A stretch of DNA of 64,000 bases from Acanthacorydalis orientalis (Eukaryota; Arthropoda; Insecta; Megaloptera; Corydalidae). Below are positions 19,601 to 31,715 of the stretch, piece by piece. Each line of letters opens with the position of its first letter. Within the stretch, counting starts at the first letter, position 1. A model generated the notes under the pieces. It was given only the letters and a program-made list of their open reading frames with translations, was not told where the DNA came from and made no database searches. Where the stretch lies: the NCBI GenBank assembly GCA_034766995.1, contig CM068313.1, positions 13,880,012 to 13,944,011 of the forward strand, written 5' to 3'. The position numbers and the translations under genes are program-made.

Positions 19601-21986
19601 TACTCGTACTTCGAGATTCGAAAACAGTGCAAAGACACCAAACATATGTTTATAACTTGTTTTTTATATTTTTTTAGAAAGACTTGAAATAAACTTTTAA
19701 TCTTCCTTTTTAGTTCATCATCAATTACGACGATCTGAAAGCGAAAAAAGATTTACAAATGGGAAGTTTATGGAAACAAATGAATGAAGTATTATCAGAC
19801 TACTTAACTCGCACTGAATCGAAACGAAAAGAATATGCTGTGATGAAATCAGTAGATGCTGAATATTCAGCTTCAATCGCTAAAAATTATGAGATTTTAG
19901 AACAACAGACCGTAAGATAAATAAACCTCTTATATTTATACATATTATTGTGGATTAGTAACAACTGTCTGCATGCCTTTGTGTTTTCTAAAGAGTTTAT
20001 AAATTGTATTTTTTCGAATAAAAGATCGTAAAATAGTGAAGTAGGTTGGTATGAAAATAATTGCGGTTTTTGTTTTCTGAATTGTAATCTTATTTTTTTC
20101 GGTGAAAGTGTCATTTCATCGTGTTCATGTTAATATCATTTTAAAGTATATTTTTCATTCTATACTTTGGTAGCATCGAATTTGGTTTTATTATTAATTT
20201 TGCTTTAAATTTGGCTGTTGAATTAAAAATAGAAAAAAGCAAATAAGAGCAATTTTTGTATGAGTTGAAAACGGTTAGTAAAGCAGCAGAAACTGGTCGT
20301 AAACTAAACGATGCCTTTGATGTGGGTACTGTTAAGGAAAATAATGGTGGTTCCAAAAATTCCGTGCTGGAGATGAAAACCTTGAAGATGAAGAAGGTCG
20401 TTCAGTTCTTAACGACCAAGTGAAGGCGTTAGATGAATCAGAACCACGCCCAACAATTCGAGAGCTTGCACAAAAGTTAGGCGTTAGTCATTCAATAGTT
20501 CTGGACCACATAAAACAGCTAGGAAAATCAAATTTGAGAAATGTATATGAATTTGAAAGTCATAAACCGCAATTATTTTTCTACCAGCCTAATATTATTG
20601 TCTGATTTAATTTTTGGTCAGTTCTTTAACGCATTTTGTTTATTTAATTTAATAAATCTCTAAAAACCATAGAATCTGAAAGCTAAAATAAAAAAGATGT
20701 CATGTAGATAGGATGTATTAACAATTCACCATCGAAATGTGGAATATGGTATTTTAATTGTTGAATATTTATACGATAAAAATTTAAATCGATCATTTTA
20801 TAGGATTTAATAACACGTTTGAAGGCACAGTTAATTAATATGAAGAAATTATATGAAGATCGAATATCTGAACTGAAAGAAAAGAAAGTTAAATATAAGA
20901 AAATCTTTTTAGGGAAACGAAATCGATTGATAGCTGATAAAAATTTAGATAAATCACAGTTGACTAAACTGACTTCCATTAGTAATGGTGTTATTGAAGA
21001 CCTGAAGAGTATTGTGTCGAAAGGTGAACATATACTTAACCTTGTATCAATGTGTAGGAAGTACCAGAAGGAAGAAGAAAAGGTCGATCCTTGGAATGGA
21101 TACATATTCGATCAAAATAGTGTTACCAAGGTATACATTTACGAATTTATCATTTTTTAAAAATATATTATCATTTATTTTCACAGTAAATTATTTTGAT
21201 AGTTTTTAAAAAAATAGTTATAATTTTTTAATATCTGTGATTTCATTGAAACTTTATCATGATATGATCTTCGTCCTTAAGAATCACACGAGTCTTTATC
21301 CATTTCGAATAGTTTCAGTTTTTAAAACATTTTCAGGTAATTGTAGAGAATTAATAAAAAAAACAACAGATAATATCTCTTAACAGAGATATTAAAATTC
21401 TTTGTTTCACATTTCTCATGAAAATGAACTTCATGTTTACACCTCTTATTGTTTGCGAAATTAATCAATTAACATAATGAAGATAACTTTTCGAAGGACA
21501 CTTTAAATTTGATATTTTTCTATTTTTTTTATTATATTTTTATTCTATTTCAAGAACCATATTCAAAAAATTAAGAACACCCCAAAAAATCTATTTTTGT
21601 TATCACAAGTTATTTAAATCTACCTAAAGATGACTAGATAAAAAGTGGTGTGAATCAGAAGAACGAGGATCAAGATTATATCTAAAAAAAGATTTGATGA
21701 AGACTAGTTAACACAGAACATGATTTTTAAGGATACTGAAGATTATGAGACACTTGATAAATTCTGGTGGTTGTATAATCAAGCTGTGATTGATTGTACT
21801 AATTTGAAAGCCGAAAAAAATAAACTCGAAGAGGAAAACGCTGCTATGAAAGTGCAGATAAAGAAATATTTAAGTGAAGTATATTACAGCGGAGAGACTC
21901 GTACTTTTGAGACGATATCGAAGATTGCATCGGAATCAAATATCATCGTCGTCAATTCTAAATTTCCTTTAGCATGTTTCAGATAA
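12980..21986 (+). CDS. CCDC65: Dynein regulatory complex subunit 2 (CCDC65)
   Basis: Six exons join in phase: 12980-13117, 13236-13349, 13858-14220, 19714-19911, 20804-21130 and 21732-21986, giving 464 residues (human DRC2 is about 480). The N-terminus is lysine-rich ('MGKKKKASNKLAKMSDEEK'), then 'RYLQHRAEIEEEAKRRKQ', 'INQEWRNILRKVKIKELHED', long coiled coils (residues 60-380), and a C-terminal block 'LDKFWWLYNQAVIDC' plus 'KKYLSEV' typical of DRC2. DRC2 forms a coiled-coil pair with DRC1 in the N-DRC base plate on the doublet microtubule. Intron 3 is 5.5 kb and hosts an antisense odorant-binding protein gene and a mariner MITE; intron 4 hosts another MITE. The last acceptor (TTTTTAAG at 21724-21731) is weaker but keeps the phase. 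Confidence 0.95.
14301..14306 (-). terminator. Poly(A) signal of the nested odorant-binding protein gene
   Basis: AATAAA on the minus strand 160 bp after the stop at 14466, and only 80 bp from exon 3 of DRC2 on the other strand. Confidence 0.45.
14466..18455 (-). CDS. Odorant-binding protein with long Asn-rich insert (OBP59a/OBP71-like), nested in DRC2 intron 3
   Basis: Four exons join in phase: 18393-18455, 17513-17857, 16683-16815 and 14466-14578, giving 217 residues. Residues 1-21 are a signal peptide (core 'LAVILFITSF') encoded by exon 1. Exon 2 starts at a strong acceptor (TTTTTGTTACAG). Cysteines fall at 22, 25, 43, 124, 129, 172, 189, 198 and 207. The OBP pattern is clear at the end: 42 residues between 129 and 172, 16 between 172 and 189, and the canonical 8 between 189 and 198. 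About 75 polar Asn/Ser/Thr-rich residues lie between 43 and 124, and an extra Cys follows near the C-terminus. Both features resemble the OBP59a group, which in Drosophila is tied to humidity sensing. OBPs are secreted carriers of small hydrophobic ligands in sensillar lymph. The 124-129 spacing is four residues instead of the usual three. Subfamily is tentative; the OBP call is firm. Confidence 0.87.
14670..14890. repeat. Foldback-family repeat copy
   Basis: Left half: AATCAAAAATGTTCAATAAG, ATTTCGATAGCGATACCATC, then CCAAGGTACAGAAAAATC. Right half: CTTTGTGGGGTGAAATTG and GTGAAAGTGAATTTAGCCAC. The inner part of the right half is missing. It lies inside the last OBP intron and DRC2 intron 3. 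Confidence 0.75.
15127..15176. repeat. Short repeat unit shared with 10549-10606
   Basis: Contains TTTAGGGGCGTATCGACAGC and ATTAGTGCTCGA; see the sister copy. Function unknown. Confidence 0.4.
15556..16112 (+). mobile_element. mariner-derived MITE, copy 1
   Basis: The left end TTAGGTTAATAAGAAAATAA and right end TTATTTTTCTAACAATCTAA are imperfect inverted repeats, flanked by TA on both sides. Inside is a decayed reading frame for the start of a mariner transposase ('GTVK', '[16 protein letters not shown]', 'VSH') that stops being transposase after the DNA-binding part and runs straight into the right end. The length of 557 bp and the junction are shared with the other copies. Confidence 0.85.
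16608..16651. repeat. (TA)n microsatellite
   Basis: About 21 TA units, 30 bp inside the intron from the exon 3 donor of the OBP gene (16683). Confidence 0.9.
20041..20592 (+). mobile_element. mariner-derived MITE, copy 2 (DRC2 intron 4)
   Basis: Left end GTAGGTTGGTATGAAAATAA and right end TTATTTTTCTACCAGCCTAA, with TA after the right end. The best-preserved HTH frame reads '[20 protein letters not shown]' at about 20457-20517, then '[18 protein letters not shown]' into the right ITR. Confidence 0.88.
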
Positions 21987-24511
21987 ATACGGAAAGTAAT
22001 CTTTATTTACAGTAATATTTTTGAAGCTGTGATTAAATTCACTTTTATAGATAAAATACCCTTTTAATTACAGTTTCCAAAAAAATATTTACATTAAAAA
22101 TATTCAGTCATTGATTATTGATTATTTTGATTGTTACTTATTCGTATTTTGAGAGAGATGCTATCATCTTAGAGTGCTAGAAATGTAAGGTGTCAAGTTA
22201 AATATTTACCTGAATATTTTTCAACTAAAATCTCATTTGTTTAATAATTTTTTTTATTTTTTTGTTTTCATTTTCACTTTAACCATTTTTTTATACAGAG
22301 GATTTTGAGTTGTGGAATATGGTTCTTCGAAAAAGAAATAGAAAGGATAGACGAAGAATAGATAAATGATACGATGAATAAATATTATTTGCTTAATCTT
22401 CAAGAAGAGTTTTATTACAATGGAATTTTCAAACTGGTGCATCCATAGTACAAATGTTTTATTTGAAAGACGACCACACTTGAAAGTAATGCTTGATATT
22501 AAGTTTATACTGTAGAATTTTTAAATTTTTTATGAACTGATTTTTCAAATATTTTAACCTGTTTTTAATTTCGGGCACGTCTCGTACATATTTTAAACCG
22601 TTTACAAAATATTTCTTATATAAAAGATAAGTCAGAAGATAAAAACTTGAAGATCCTTTTTACATTTTTATTTTATTAATCTTTTTTATATCGAATGTTG
22701 TTCTAACTCTGTCGAAGAACTGTAAATCAGGTTTTGACATAAAGATCGGTTACTAATAAAACACATTTATATATAATCATCTAGTTTATTTAAATATATC
22801 AATAATACCAGTTCTGTTCTTTGTAAGCGTTCACAAACATGACAATTTTTGGCACACACATTGTGCAATTTATTTTCTTTTTATACAGTGAGACCTAATT
22901 ATAATAAACTTCATTTTTTGTTCGTTCAATTTAATTTATATTCAATACAGTATTTAGTTACAATGTATGCAATCCATTCTCGAATATTTGTAATTTTTAC
23001 ACAAAAATTTGATTCGTGAAAATAAAATTCATTGTATAAATATTAGAATTCATTTTATTTTATGAAACGGCTAAATCGGAGTTTCCATCCTTTATTTTTT
23101 AATTTTTATCTATTATAACTGTCCTTTATAATCAGATTTCACTGCAGTTACAATTTTTAAAAAAAGAACCATCTATACTTAGAATATTCTATTTTCTTAT
23201 TCATTTTTTTATATCCGAAAATAAGTTAATAAATACCATTCTCTTATTTATTGCTATACGTATGTAATTTTAATTATTATTATTTTCACATTTTTAAATA
23301 CACGACTTATTAAAAATTATTATCGATTCAAACGAGGAACACTTATTCAATATATTCTTATATATATATTTTTCATCTTTCATGTATTTTCTATAAATTG
23401 TTCATTTAGCCTATTTAAAAAATATGTACATTCCTTCAAGACTTATCTGTTAATTACATTTTATACATACGAAGACGATTCAGGTTAACTGATTGTTGTT
23501 TATTTCAGACCAAATTTCGTTATTAATCATAATCATTTATTTTATTTGATGAATTGTATTGTTTCAGTTACATATTTAAGAATGACTTATAGTTTATTTA
23601 TTCAATTTTTCCAAATGTAGTAGAAATAGTTGATTAATTTGGAAAAATTAACATATGAATGTATAAACAAATGCTAAGTCAGTTTTAAATATGTCTGTGC
23701 TTCTTTAAAAAAATTAATTTATTTTTTTTATTATGTTGTACTATTGAATTTTTAATAATTTTTTAAACTTTATTCAAATTTGTAAAGTAAAAAAATTATT
23801 AAAATTAAATAGAAAGAAAAAAGACTCAGACAAGATGAAAAATGTTGTGGATGACCTAATTGTAAAAACTAAAAATAAGAATACAAAAATGAGTACACAG
23901 GTATACACACAAACATTTCAAGATTATCCATTTCTGGTCTGTTGATTGCAAAAGGTAATTGTTTAAATAAATTAGAATTTTTTTAAATAAATATTAAGGC
24001 TGTTCGCGTTTAATTACACAATGATTTGTAAAGAATCAACGTTGTTAAGTAAAACAATGATATTTTATTGTTTAACAACCATAGAAATTCTCAACTACAG
24101 ATCTGTACAGTTGCTTGGTAACAGGTTTATTTTAAATTTCAACAAAGTCTTGATCGTTTACAGTGCTTCAGACTGAATATAAACGTTTTTTTTTCAATCA
24201 TTAATTATAAATCAAAGCCGAAAGAGTTAGAAACAGAAAGTTCTTATTATACTTGAATATATATTTGAATTAATTTTTCTTAATATTTGCAGATTTAATT
24301 ATTTTTGATTTCACTTATTAAATTTTAAATGAATCGTCTTCCAAATACATATATTAATAATCTGTTATAAGTATTTATATAATTGCTTTATATGTTTGGA
24401 AAAATCCTTTAAAAAATCCTTAATGACTTTTTATATATGATATTAATTTGTATTCACTTTTATATCTGTATATTTTTTTATATCTGACAACAGTTTTTAT
24501 TTTATTTTCTA

Positions 24512-24560
<49 letters not shown>

Positions 24561-25299
24561 TAATTTTTATTTTTGTTCACGTCCTAAAACCGCAAATATT
24601 CATTTGATCACTGTACATTTTTATTTTTATGAAATAGTAATCTGTTTAATCAATAACTAAAATATTTCGATCTTCCTAATTTTTTAATTTAAACAACTAA
24701 TTGTTCTTTAATATTTTCTAAAAAAACACGTGAAAAAAATATTAATAGAATTTTAAAGACTACTTTTCAAAGAACGTCGTTCTATTTTAGGAACATGCAA
24801 GCGATTATAAGGTACAAGAAATGTTTGTATAGGAAATGTGATATAGTTATTTTTAGAAATTAATTCTAATTTTTTGGACAAATATTTCACGTTGGTCATT
24901 ATCACAAGTGTTTTATTATCATTTTGGGTTCTTTGTGAAAAAATCATTTAATTAAATATAGATTAAAAACAATAAAGTAAATGAAAGCGTATCTAGAAAG
25001 ATATTTCAATATCAAAGCCTTATTTTCTAGATACAAATTGTACAATAATTGATTATTGTTTATCATTTATTAATTATGTACGGTAAAAAAAGTTGAGATT
25101 TTAATACAAAATTGATATGAATCTGCAATGTAATGTTTAAAAAGTTAATTTTGTTTTCATTACTTTAAATGGGATTTTAAAAATCGGAAAATTTGATTAG
25201 AAAAACATTTTTCAAGTAAGAATTTATATTTGTTTTCATAAAAGATGACATCATCGATATGTCACCTTGTGTCATCACAATAAGGAAAGGACGTTTTAT

Positions 25300-25595
25300 A
25301 TCTTGATAGACTTTCACAAATTAATTCTATTTTTACCCCACGAATAACAAACAATCTAAAAATGTTCATTTCAATAGCGATTTCATCATTTTCAGAACGC
25401 AAAAAACTCTTTATGCGATTTTTCTGCAACTGCGATAGTGGCAAGATGGTGGCATAGCCGTCAAAATGCTCATAAATGACAATGAATAACAGTTTACTGA
25501 AATTTCTAAAAAGAAAAAAATATTTGTAGTTTGTGAGCTGAAAAATAATTCATTTGTAAAACTGATTTTAAAAACAGAGCCAGAATTATATTGAT
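25300..25595. repeat. Foldback-family repeat copy
   Basis: Left half AGACTTTCACAAATTAATTC, AAAAATGTTCATTTCAATAG, GCGATTTCATCATTTTCAGA; right half TTTGTAGTTTGTGAGCTGAA and CATTTGTAAAACTGATTTT. The centre is rearranged. Confidence 0.55.
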
Positions 25596-25877
25596 AAAAA
25601 TTAAATTCTATTCTATGCTTTAGTAACCATCAATTTTCAAAAAGTCTTATTTATATGCAGGAAGAAATTATGTTTTTAAAAAAGATTATTTTTTTAAAAA
25701 CTTATTTTCAAAACTTCCACACTGTCAAAAATAAGACAATTGTCCATTTTTGCACAGTAATGCTTCTGCTTAAATTCATTGTCCTTTGCTAATTTTCGAC
25801 ATCCAACAGTATTGTTATTTTTAATATTCTACTTTACTTGTCTCATTTGTCCTCTTATGATCTATAATGAATGGTAG

Positions 25878-25915
<38 letters not shown>

Positions 25916-27418
25916 AGATAAGTAATATCCTTATAAGGTTTAACGAATATCTGTTAAAGTGATTTTAATATTCGTTTAATGCATATTCTGAAATTGAATT
26001 TTTGAAAATTTTTCAATTAAATTATGAACAATTATGAATCGTGAATAAATATAAAAAAATGAAATAAAATAACGTATACATTTTTTATTGATAAAAACAA
26101 AAATTACCAAGTAGACAAAATACATTTGGTTGTAAAATAAAAAAAAACTGTATATCAAAAATATACAAAAAATTAAAGATAAAAACATAACTGTTTTTCC
26201 TTATTTTTAAGTTAATACAATGACTAGCATTATTCATATATAAAATATCTTAAACCACTTATAAAATCTGACAATTAAGATATATTGATTATCATTTTTA
26301 TGTTTCGTTCGATTCTTAACTTTGTTTCTATTTATAGAAATTCTTTTCACTGTAACATTCTATAAAAATGTTTCTTAAGGAGTTTTAATACAATTAAATG
26401 TTATATATAAAACATTTATACGAACTACTTAATTTTTTGATCGATTTCACATAACATACAGAACGATAACGAATCAATTCTTTATATTAGATACAACGAG
26501 GTAATAATTATGTCATTTTATTAATTTAACAGTATATGAGGTGCTTGCAATCATCACCTTTTTAGATTTGAATAGGGTTTTTTAATAAAAATGTTTGATT
26601 ATATAAATATTTTTTTAAAAAAAATGTTCTGCTATTAAAAGTCTACCAAAACAAATTCAAAAATGATTTCTATAAGAATATCAATCTATATTTGTATATA
26701 AGAATAAAAAAGTCCATACAATGTTAAACATAAAAAAGGATTCCACTCGTTATCATCTCAACATCAATTACCTCATATATACAATCTTCCTAAGTACATG
26801 CGAGTATTTATCTTAAAAGTATTTAGAAACTCTTTTGATATCGAAAAATACAATAAACATGTCACTGGTGTGGTTTTCACTCAAAAATGTCTACTCTAAT
26901 GAAATCAATGTATCAATAGAAAATATATGGTTTATTGTATCGTATCAATGGAAGATATTGTCTTTGATAGAATATATATTTTTAATTAAAAAAATCAGAA
27001 TATGTTCTGTATGATTTAAGTATATATTTCTAGTTGTACACATAATTTATTTAAGTAGTTGTGTTACGTAAATAATTATCTAGAGTGATTCGAGTATCAT
27101 GGAAAAGAGTTTGGTGATTTGTTCTATGAATGTTTAGAAAATATGTTTTCAATAATTTGAATAAGTTCTGTATATTATTTATATTAACATGTTTTTCATG
27201 ATTGGAGAATTAATGGAGTACGATTTAATAGAATGATTAAACTTTAATAGAAAGAAAATGAAAATGTTACTGTAATTATATAATACTTTATGAAATCTTG
27301 TGATTTAAAAATCTTGCTTCATGAAATCCGAGTGCGCCATCAATCGAGCATCGCGACCCGATGTAGTGACAGTTTTCGGTATAACTTATGAACAGCACTG
27401 CGTAGGACCAAAACGGAT

Positions 27419-27540
27419 AATGTTCAATAATTAATTATTGAATAATTAATTATTGAACATTTTCGATCAGATTTTTTTTATAGTTTGTGTGTAGTAGAGG
27501 ATAGAGAAATTCATTTGTAAAACTGATAAACTTCTTGTAA
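27419..27540. repeat. Foldback-family fragment with a 43-bp near-perfect palindrome
   Basis: 27419-27461 reads the same on both strands apart from its centre: AATGTTCAATAATTAATTAT on each flank. It is followed by GATCAG, a T-run, TAGTTTGTGTG and CATTTGTAAAACTGATAAAC, which are family motifs. Confidence 0.6.
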
Positions 27541-28599
27541 TATTTAACACGCTGATATCATGGCGTGACGTTTTATTTAATTACGTTATCAAAGTCAATC
27601 TCTAAATTATATGAAATTTAAAATTCAGATTGCTAACAAAACTGATTATACTAGGGTTAAACTCGATATTTAAGATTTAAATATTTTATAGTACTATTTA
27701 ATCGAGTGTTTTGTATCTTGCTGATTTAAAAGTTCAGTTGACATTATAGGTTTTAAATTTTTTAAAAAAAATCAACTTCTATCATATCTCATTAATAAAA
27801 AACTGATAAGATTTACATTCACTTTAGAACTTATGCAGTTATAAAAAAACACTTTTTTTAGTGAAAAACGGTTTAGTCTTCATTGAAAGCAGTAGTATTT
27901 TTCTCTCTAAATAAGATATTAAATGCAGAATAGATTTTTTGATTTAAATTATAAGAAAAAGTAATAAAAAATATGAGTGCATGATTCATACTAGTATTAT
28001 TTTATTTATCGTAATTTCGATTTAATTTGGATTCTTTCATTAATTGAATTCATTTCATTTTAATTAATTTCATTCTTTCATTAAATTATGTGTCAATTAT
28101 TCAATGATATCGACTGATTGAAATCGCTAATATCTAAATTGTAGAATTAATTGTACAGTGTGACATTTTCAGTGTTTATTTTATGCATGGAATGAATAAA
28201 TATCTTAGAACTGTAAGTATTTTTTTCAAAAATATATAAAAAGATTGTAGTAAAGGTATATACAAATCGTTTCGTTTGGATATAAAATATCTTCCATAAT
28301 ACTCAAACCTGTTTATTTTTCATACTGTAACAAATTTATTGTTTCGTTTACTGTACAGTAATAAAATTAGAAAAAATAATACTGATTGGTTGAATGTGAG
28401 GTTACATGAATCAATCGGTCACTAATTTGTGACGATTGATCGATAACCCGTGCCAATCCTGCTTCTAGCTTGATTAAAATCTGCTACAGTATGAAATTTA
28501 CAACGACATATTGTCAAATCGGAATTGTACTTGTACTTTCATCTCTCAACACAACTCATTTCGGTTCGTTTCATAACACATTTATATATCAATAAATAT

Positions 28600-28880
28600 T
28601 ATTAGTCTGTAACAGCTACACTATGGCCCCAAGAAAAAGAATTCCTTAAACTCGCACCGTCATCTCGTATGCGGTCGGGCGTTGGTTTTTTTTTAAATAA
28701 GAGATTCACGACGATACTTCGTCAGTCCTCGAATAAAAAAATGTACCGTTACGGGATTCTGTCGTTCGTATCGTTGATCTTAAGCCGAGGATCCCGTTCC
28801 GTTACCGTTTGGCAAGTCGACTTGGCCGTACGCAATTCAATATACACACCTGTCCTATATTATTGCTATTTTACACGATT
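28600..28880 (-). other. GC-richer stretch after the phospholipase stop, probable 3' UTR
   Basis: Base composition is clearly richer in G and C than the flanks, and it lies just downstream of the phospholipase stop at 28949. No conserved reading frame was recognised on either strand, so a long 3' UTR is the simplest reading. Confidence 0.35.
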
Positions 28881-28948
28881 CGCCTAAATTTTTTTTTTGT
28901 TTCTTTTAAATAACTTAATCAATAGAAATGTTTTACTTATTATTTGAA

Positions 28949-29144
28949 TCAATAAGGAACATTGTCTCGTAGATATGCGATTTTCTTGTAGACGTGCTTC
29001 TCGCACGTGTCGCCCCACCAGGAATGTTTCTTGCATATACGTTTCGACTTCAGGACAAAACATTGCGTCTGGACGACGTTGAAGAATAATTTGCCGACCA
29101 TGTTGGCAGCACTCGAGTCCGAGAGTTTCAGACACGTGCGAAAA
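28949..29144 (-). CDS. Phospholipase A2 C-terminal exon
   Basis: 196 nt, phase +1, ending in a TGA stop at 28949-28951. It encodes 65 codons with the group III tail: '[20 protein letters not shown]', then '[17 protein letters not shown]', 'SWWGDTCEK' and the terminal 'AYLRDNVPY'. The acceptor TTATTTTACAG is strong. No second copy of this exon was found in the window, so both catalytic exons would have to use it. Confidence 0.92.
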
Positions 29145-31657
29145 CTGTAAAATAAATGTACATTAAATATTTAAATATAACATGTGAGTGAATATGCGGG
29201 CGCACACATCTTTTTAAGAAGAAAAGCTTTTAGAATTCTAACAGTTTAGCTACATAAAGAACACATTCTGATATTATCATTAAATCAAAACATAAAAAGC
29301 AAGCGAATTGAAATATGAACATATAATTGTGCATGCATCTATGTGTATATGGACAAAAAAGTATATTGGACAAAATATTGTACAAAAAATTGAACAAAAA
29401 ACGTGCAGAAGTTTTATATTAAATTATTATTAACGATGACATCCGAAAAATTAATTCGTTTGTGAAAGCCTAACATATTTCCTTTTTTGAAAAATTTTTA
29501 TTTTGCAAGGCCATAGAAAGATATTTACAGAAGAAAGAAAGTCCTATACATAATCTATAGTTCTCTCCTCGAAAAGAATCAATTTTTAATTAGTATAGAT
29601 TGAGTGAAATATTTACACAATATATATATTTTTTTCTTTAAAAAAATAAAATGAACAGTTAAAGTTATTTGGTTTATTTGGATGAAAAATGATAAAAACC
29701 AAAAACTCGAATTTCTAAAAACTTGATGCAATGATTTGAAATAGACATGCAGAGACAATTAAGATGTACTCTTTTCTTATTTATGGACTTTTTCTGCTTC
29801 GGTTTAGATTCTTTCACAACGCAATTAATCCAAACTATTTGTGATTATCATCGACAAAAGCAGCTTATGCGAGTCTATTAAGTAATCGTGTAAGGATTAC
29901 AAGCAAAGAAAAAAAAAACAACGACGTAGAAAAACACTAACAGGCGATTAGCAGAATCGGTTAACGAGCGCGCGGCGCTCAAATCTTCAAAAGTCGCCGC
30001 TGCATTGCCACCAACTTACAGTCGGCTCGCTGTCAATTATCGTCTTGCAGCGGAGTCTTGTATTTTACGACTGTAACAAGCTTTACTTACTGGAATACTG
30101 TCGCGATGCTATTTTCCGGCACTTAACAAGGCACCCGTACACATACACAGTCACTCTTACACGCTGGCCGTGCCGTAAGTAAAAGTCTTTTGTGACAGAT
30201 GATTCGGCCGTTTCGAAACGTATTAATGGTCATTATTGCGTTAGAGAGACGTTTTTCGTAAATCTGTTAGTCGCATTGACACGTAGAAAGAAAGAAATAC
30301 GCACTTATGTCTATATTAGTACATGAAGTCGTGGTCGTTTCCCTCGATTCCCTTTTATATGCGACGGTTTTTTCCCCTTGGATTTCTGAACACTATTTTG
30401 CGAAACAGTTATTGAAAGTAAATGATATATCAGTGAAATCGATTAAGTTTTAAAAGAATCCGAATATTATTTTATTACTTAAGAACTAATTATAAATGAT
30501 AAACAAAAAAAATAGTTGTTACTTAATAATAAGAAAGACACTTTTGGAAAATATTAAAAAAATTTTTGTATCGAAACAAATTTAATTAATTTACTTGCAT
30601 GGAAAAAGAAAAAATAAAATTAGAGACTTTAACAAATACCATTAATTTTTTTTTATTTTTCACTCTCGATAATAGGGATTTATGTTCAGTTTTTTTGCCT
30701 TGTGACTTGAATCGTCTGACTTAATCCAAAATGTACTGAAAAAATTATAATTGGTTATTATTTGAACTGAGAACATTCAAAAAAGTGTATTCCAGTGTTA
30801 TTAAATTTAATATTTGATAGATCAGTAACTTCTAAAAGTACTACTTCTTCTCACAAGTGAATTTCTCACTCAGCTCATAAAACACGAACATTTTTCTGAT
30901 CAAAAATTTATTTCTCTATTTTTCTTTCTGTTCAATAAACAAATGATAATTTATTATTCATGATTTTTACTTATGCAAGTTTCGATGGCTATACCGATAT
31001 CTTCATAGCACCAAAGTAAAAAAAAAAAAAAAAAGATCATAGTTTTTGTAGAGTGACTGCAAAATTTGTGAGAGCGAATTTAGACACAATGTAGAGGCTA
31101 TATTGTAAATAAGACTTTTATAACTGAATTAATAACAGTTTTGAAGTATTTAAAATGAAGACTAAAATTTCTAAGGAAAAAATTAAGAATAATAGAAATG
31201 GAATGAATTTTCTAAAAAAAAGTTTCAGTAATTAAACTCTTGATTTTGGTTGTTCGAAAAGTATTCGATAAATGAATGTTGTTTGTCTGTAACAAAAAAA
31301 TTAAATATAATTTTTGAATGGGGGTATAATTCGTCTTTACTTTAAGACAAAACAAGAAATTATTGAATTATACATCTTAAAAATTACAAGAAGAGACCAA
31401 AGAAGAATAAAAAGAATGTTAAAACTTTGATTTTTCATTCTTTCCTCATTTTTGAAATTTATAAGATCACTGATAAGTCACTTCTTTACCATATTTATGG
31501 CTTTCATGACTACTGCAAGGCCATACACAAATATGTATTTTCTTGCACTCCATACGCACTTATCTCACACTGGGTATACTTTATTTGTGTTTTGCTTATC
31601 GAATTTATGGAAAAAATTTTTATTCAGCACTGGACCGACAAAGGTGTGAAATTTGGT

Positions 31658-31715
<58 letters not shown>

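Larger units (their letters stand above)
21987..28948. other. Seven-kb stretch with no recognisable gene
   Basis: Very AT-rich. It holds (TA)n tracts at about 24516-24556 and 25883-25911, foldback-family copies at 25300-25595 and 27419-27540, and many short simple runs. A good acceptor at 22297-22300 (TTTTTTTATACAG) precedes a short open run ending at 22371 ('DFELWNMVLRKRNRKDRRR'). It could be an alternative last exon of DRC2 but nothing else supports it. The GC-richer part at 28600-28880 is probably 3' UTR of the phospholipase gene. Confidence 0.5.

Noticed and set aside
22300..22371. Possible alternative last exon of DRC2 with a good acceptor
   Set aside because: No matching donor can be chosen, the peptide is not like known DRC2 ends, and the exon at 21732 already gives the conserved C-terminus.
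28884..29135. Minus-strand frame starting '[10 protein letters not shown]'
   Set aside because: It is a different frame of the phospholipase terminal exon; the frame ending 'AYLRDNVPY' is the conserved one.
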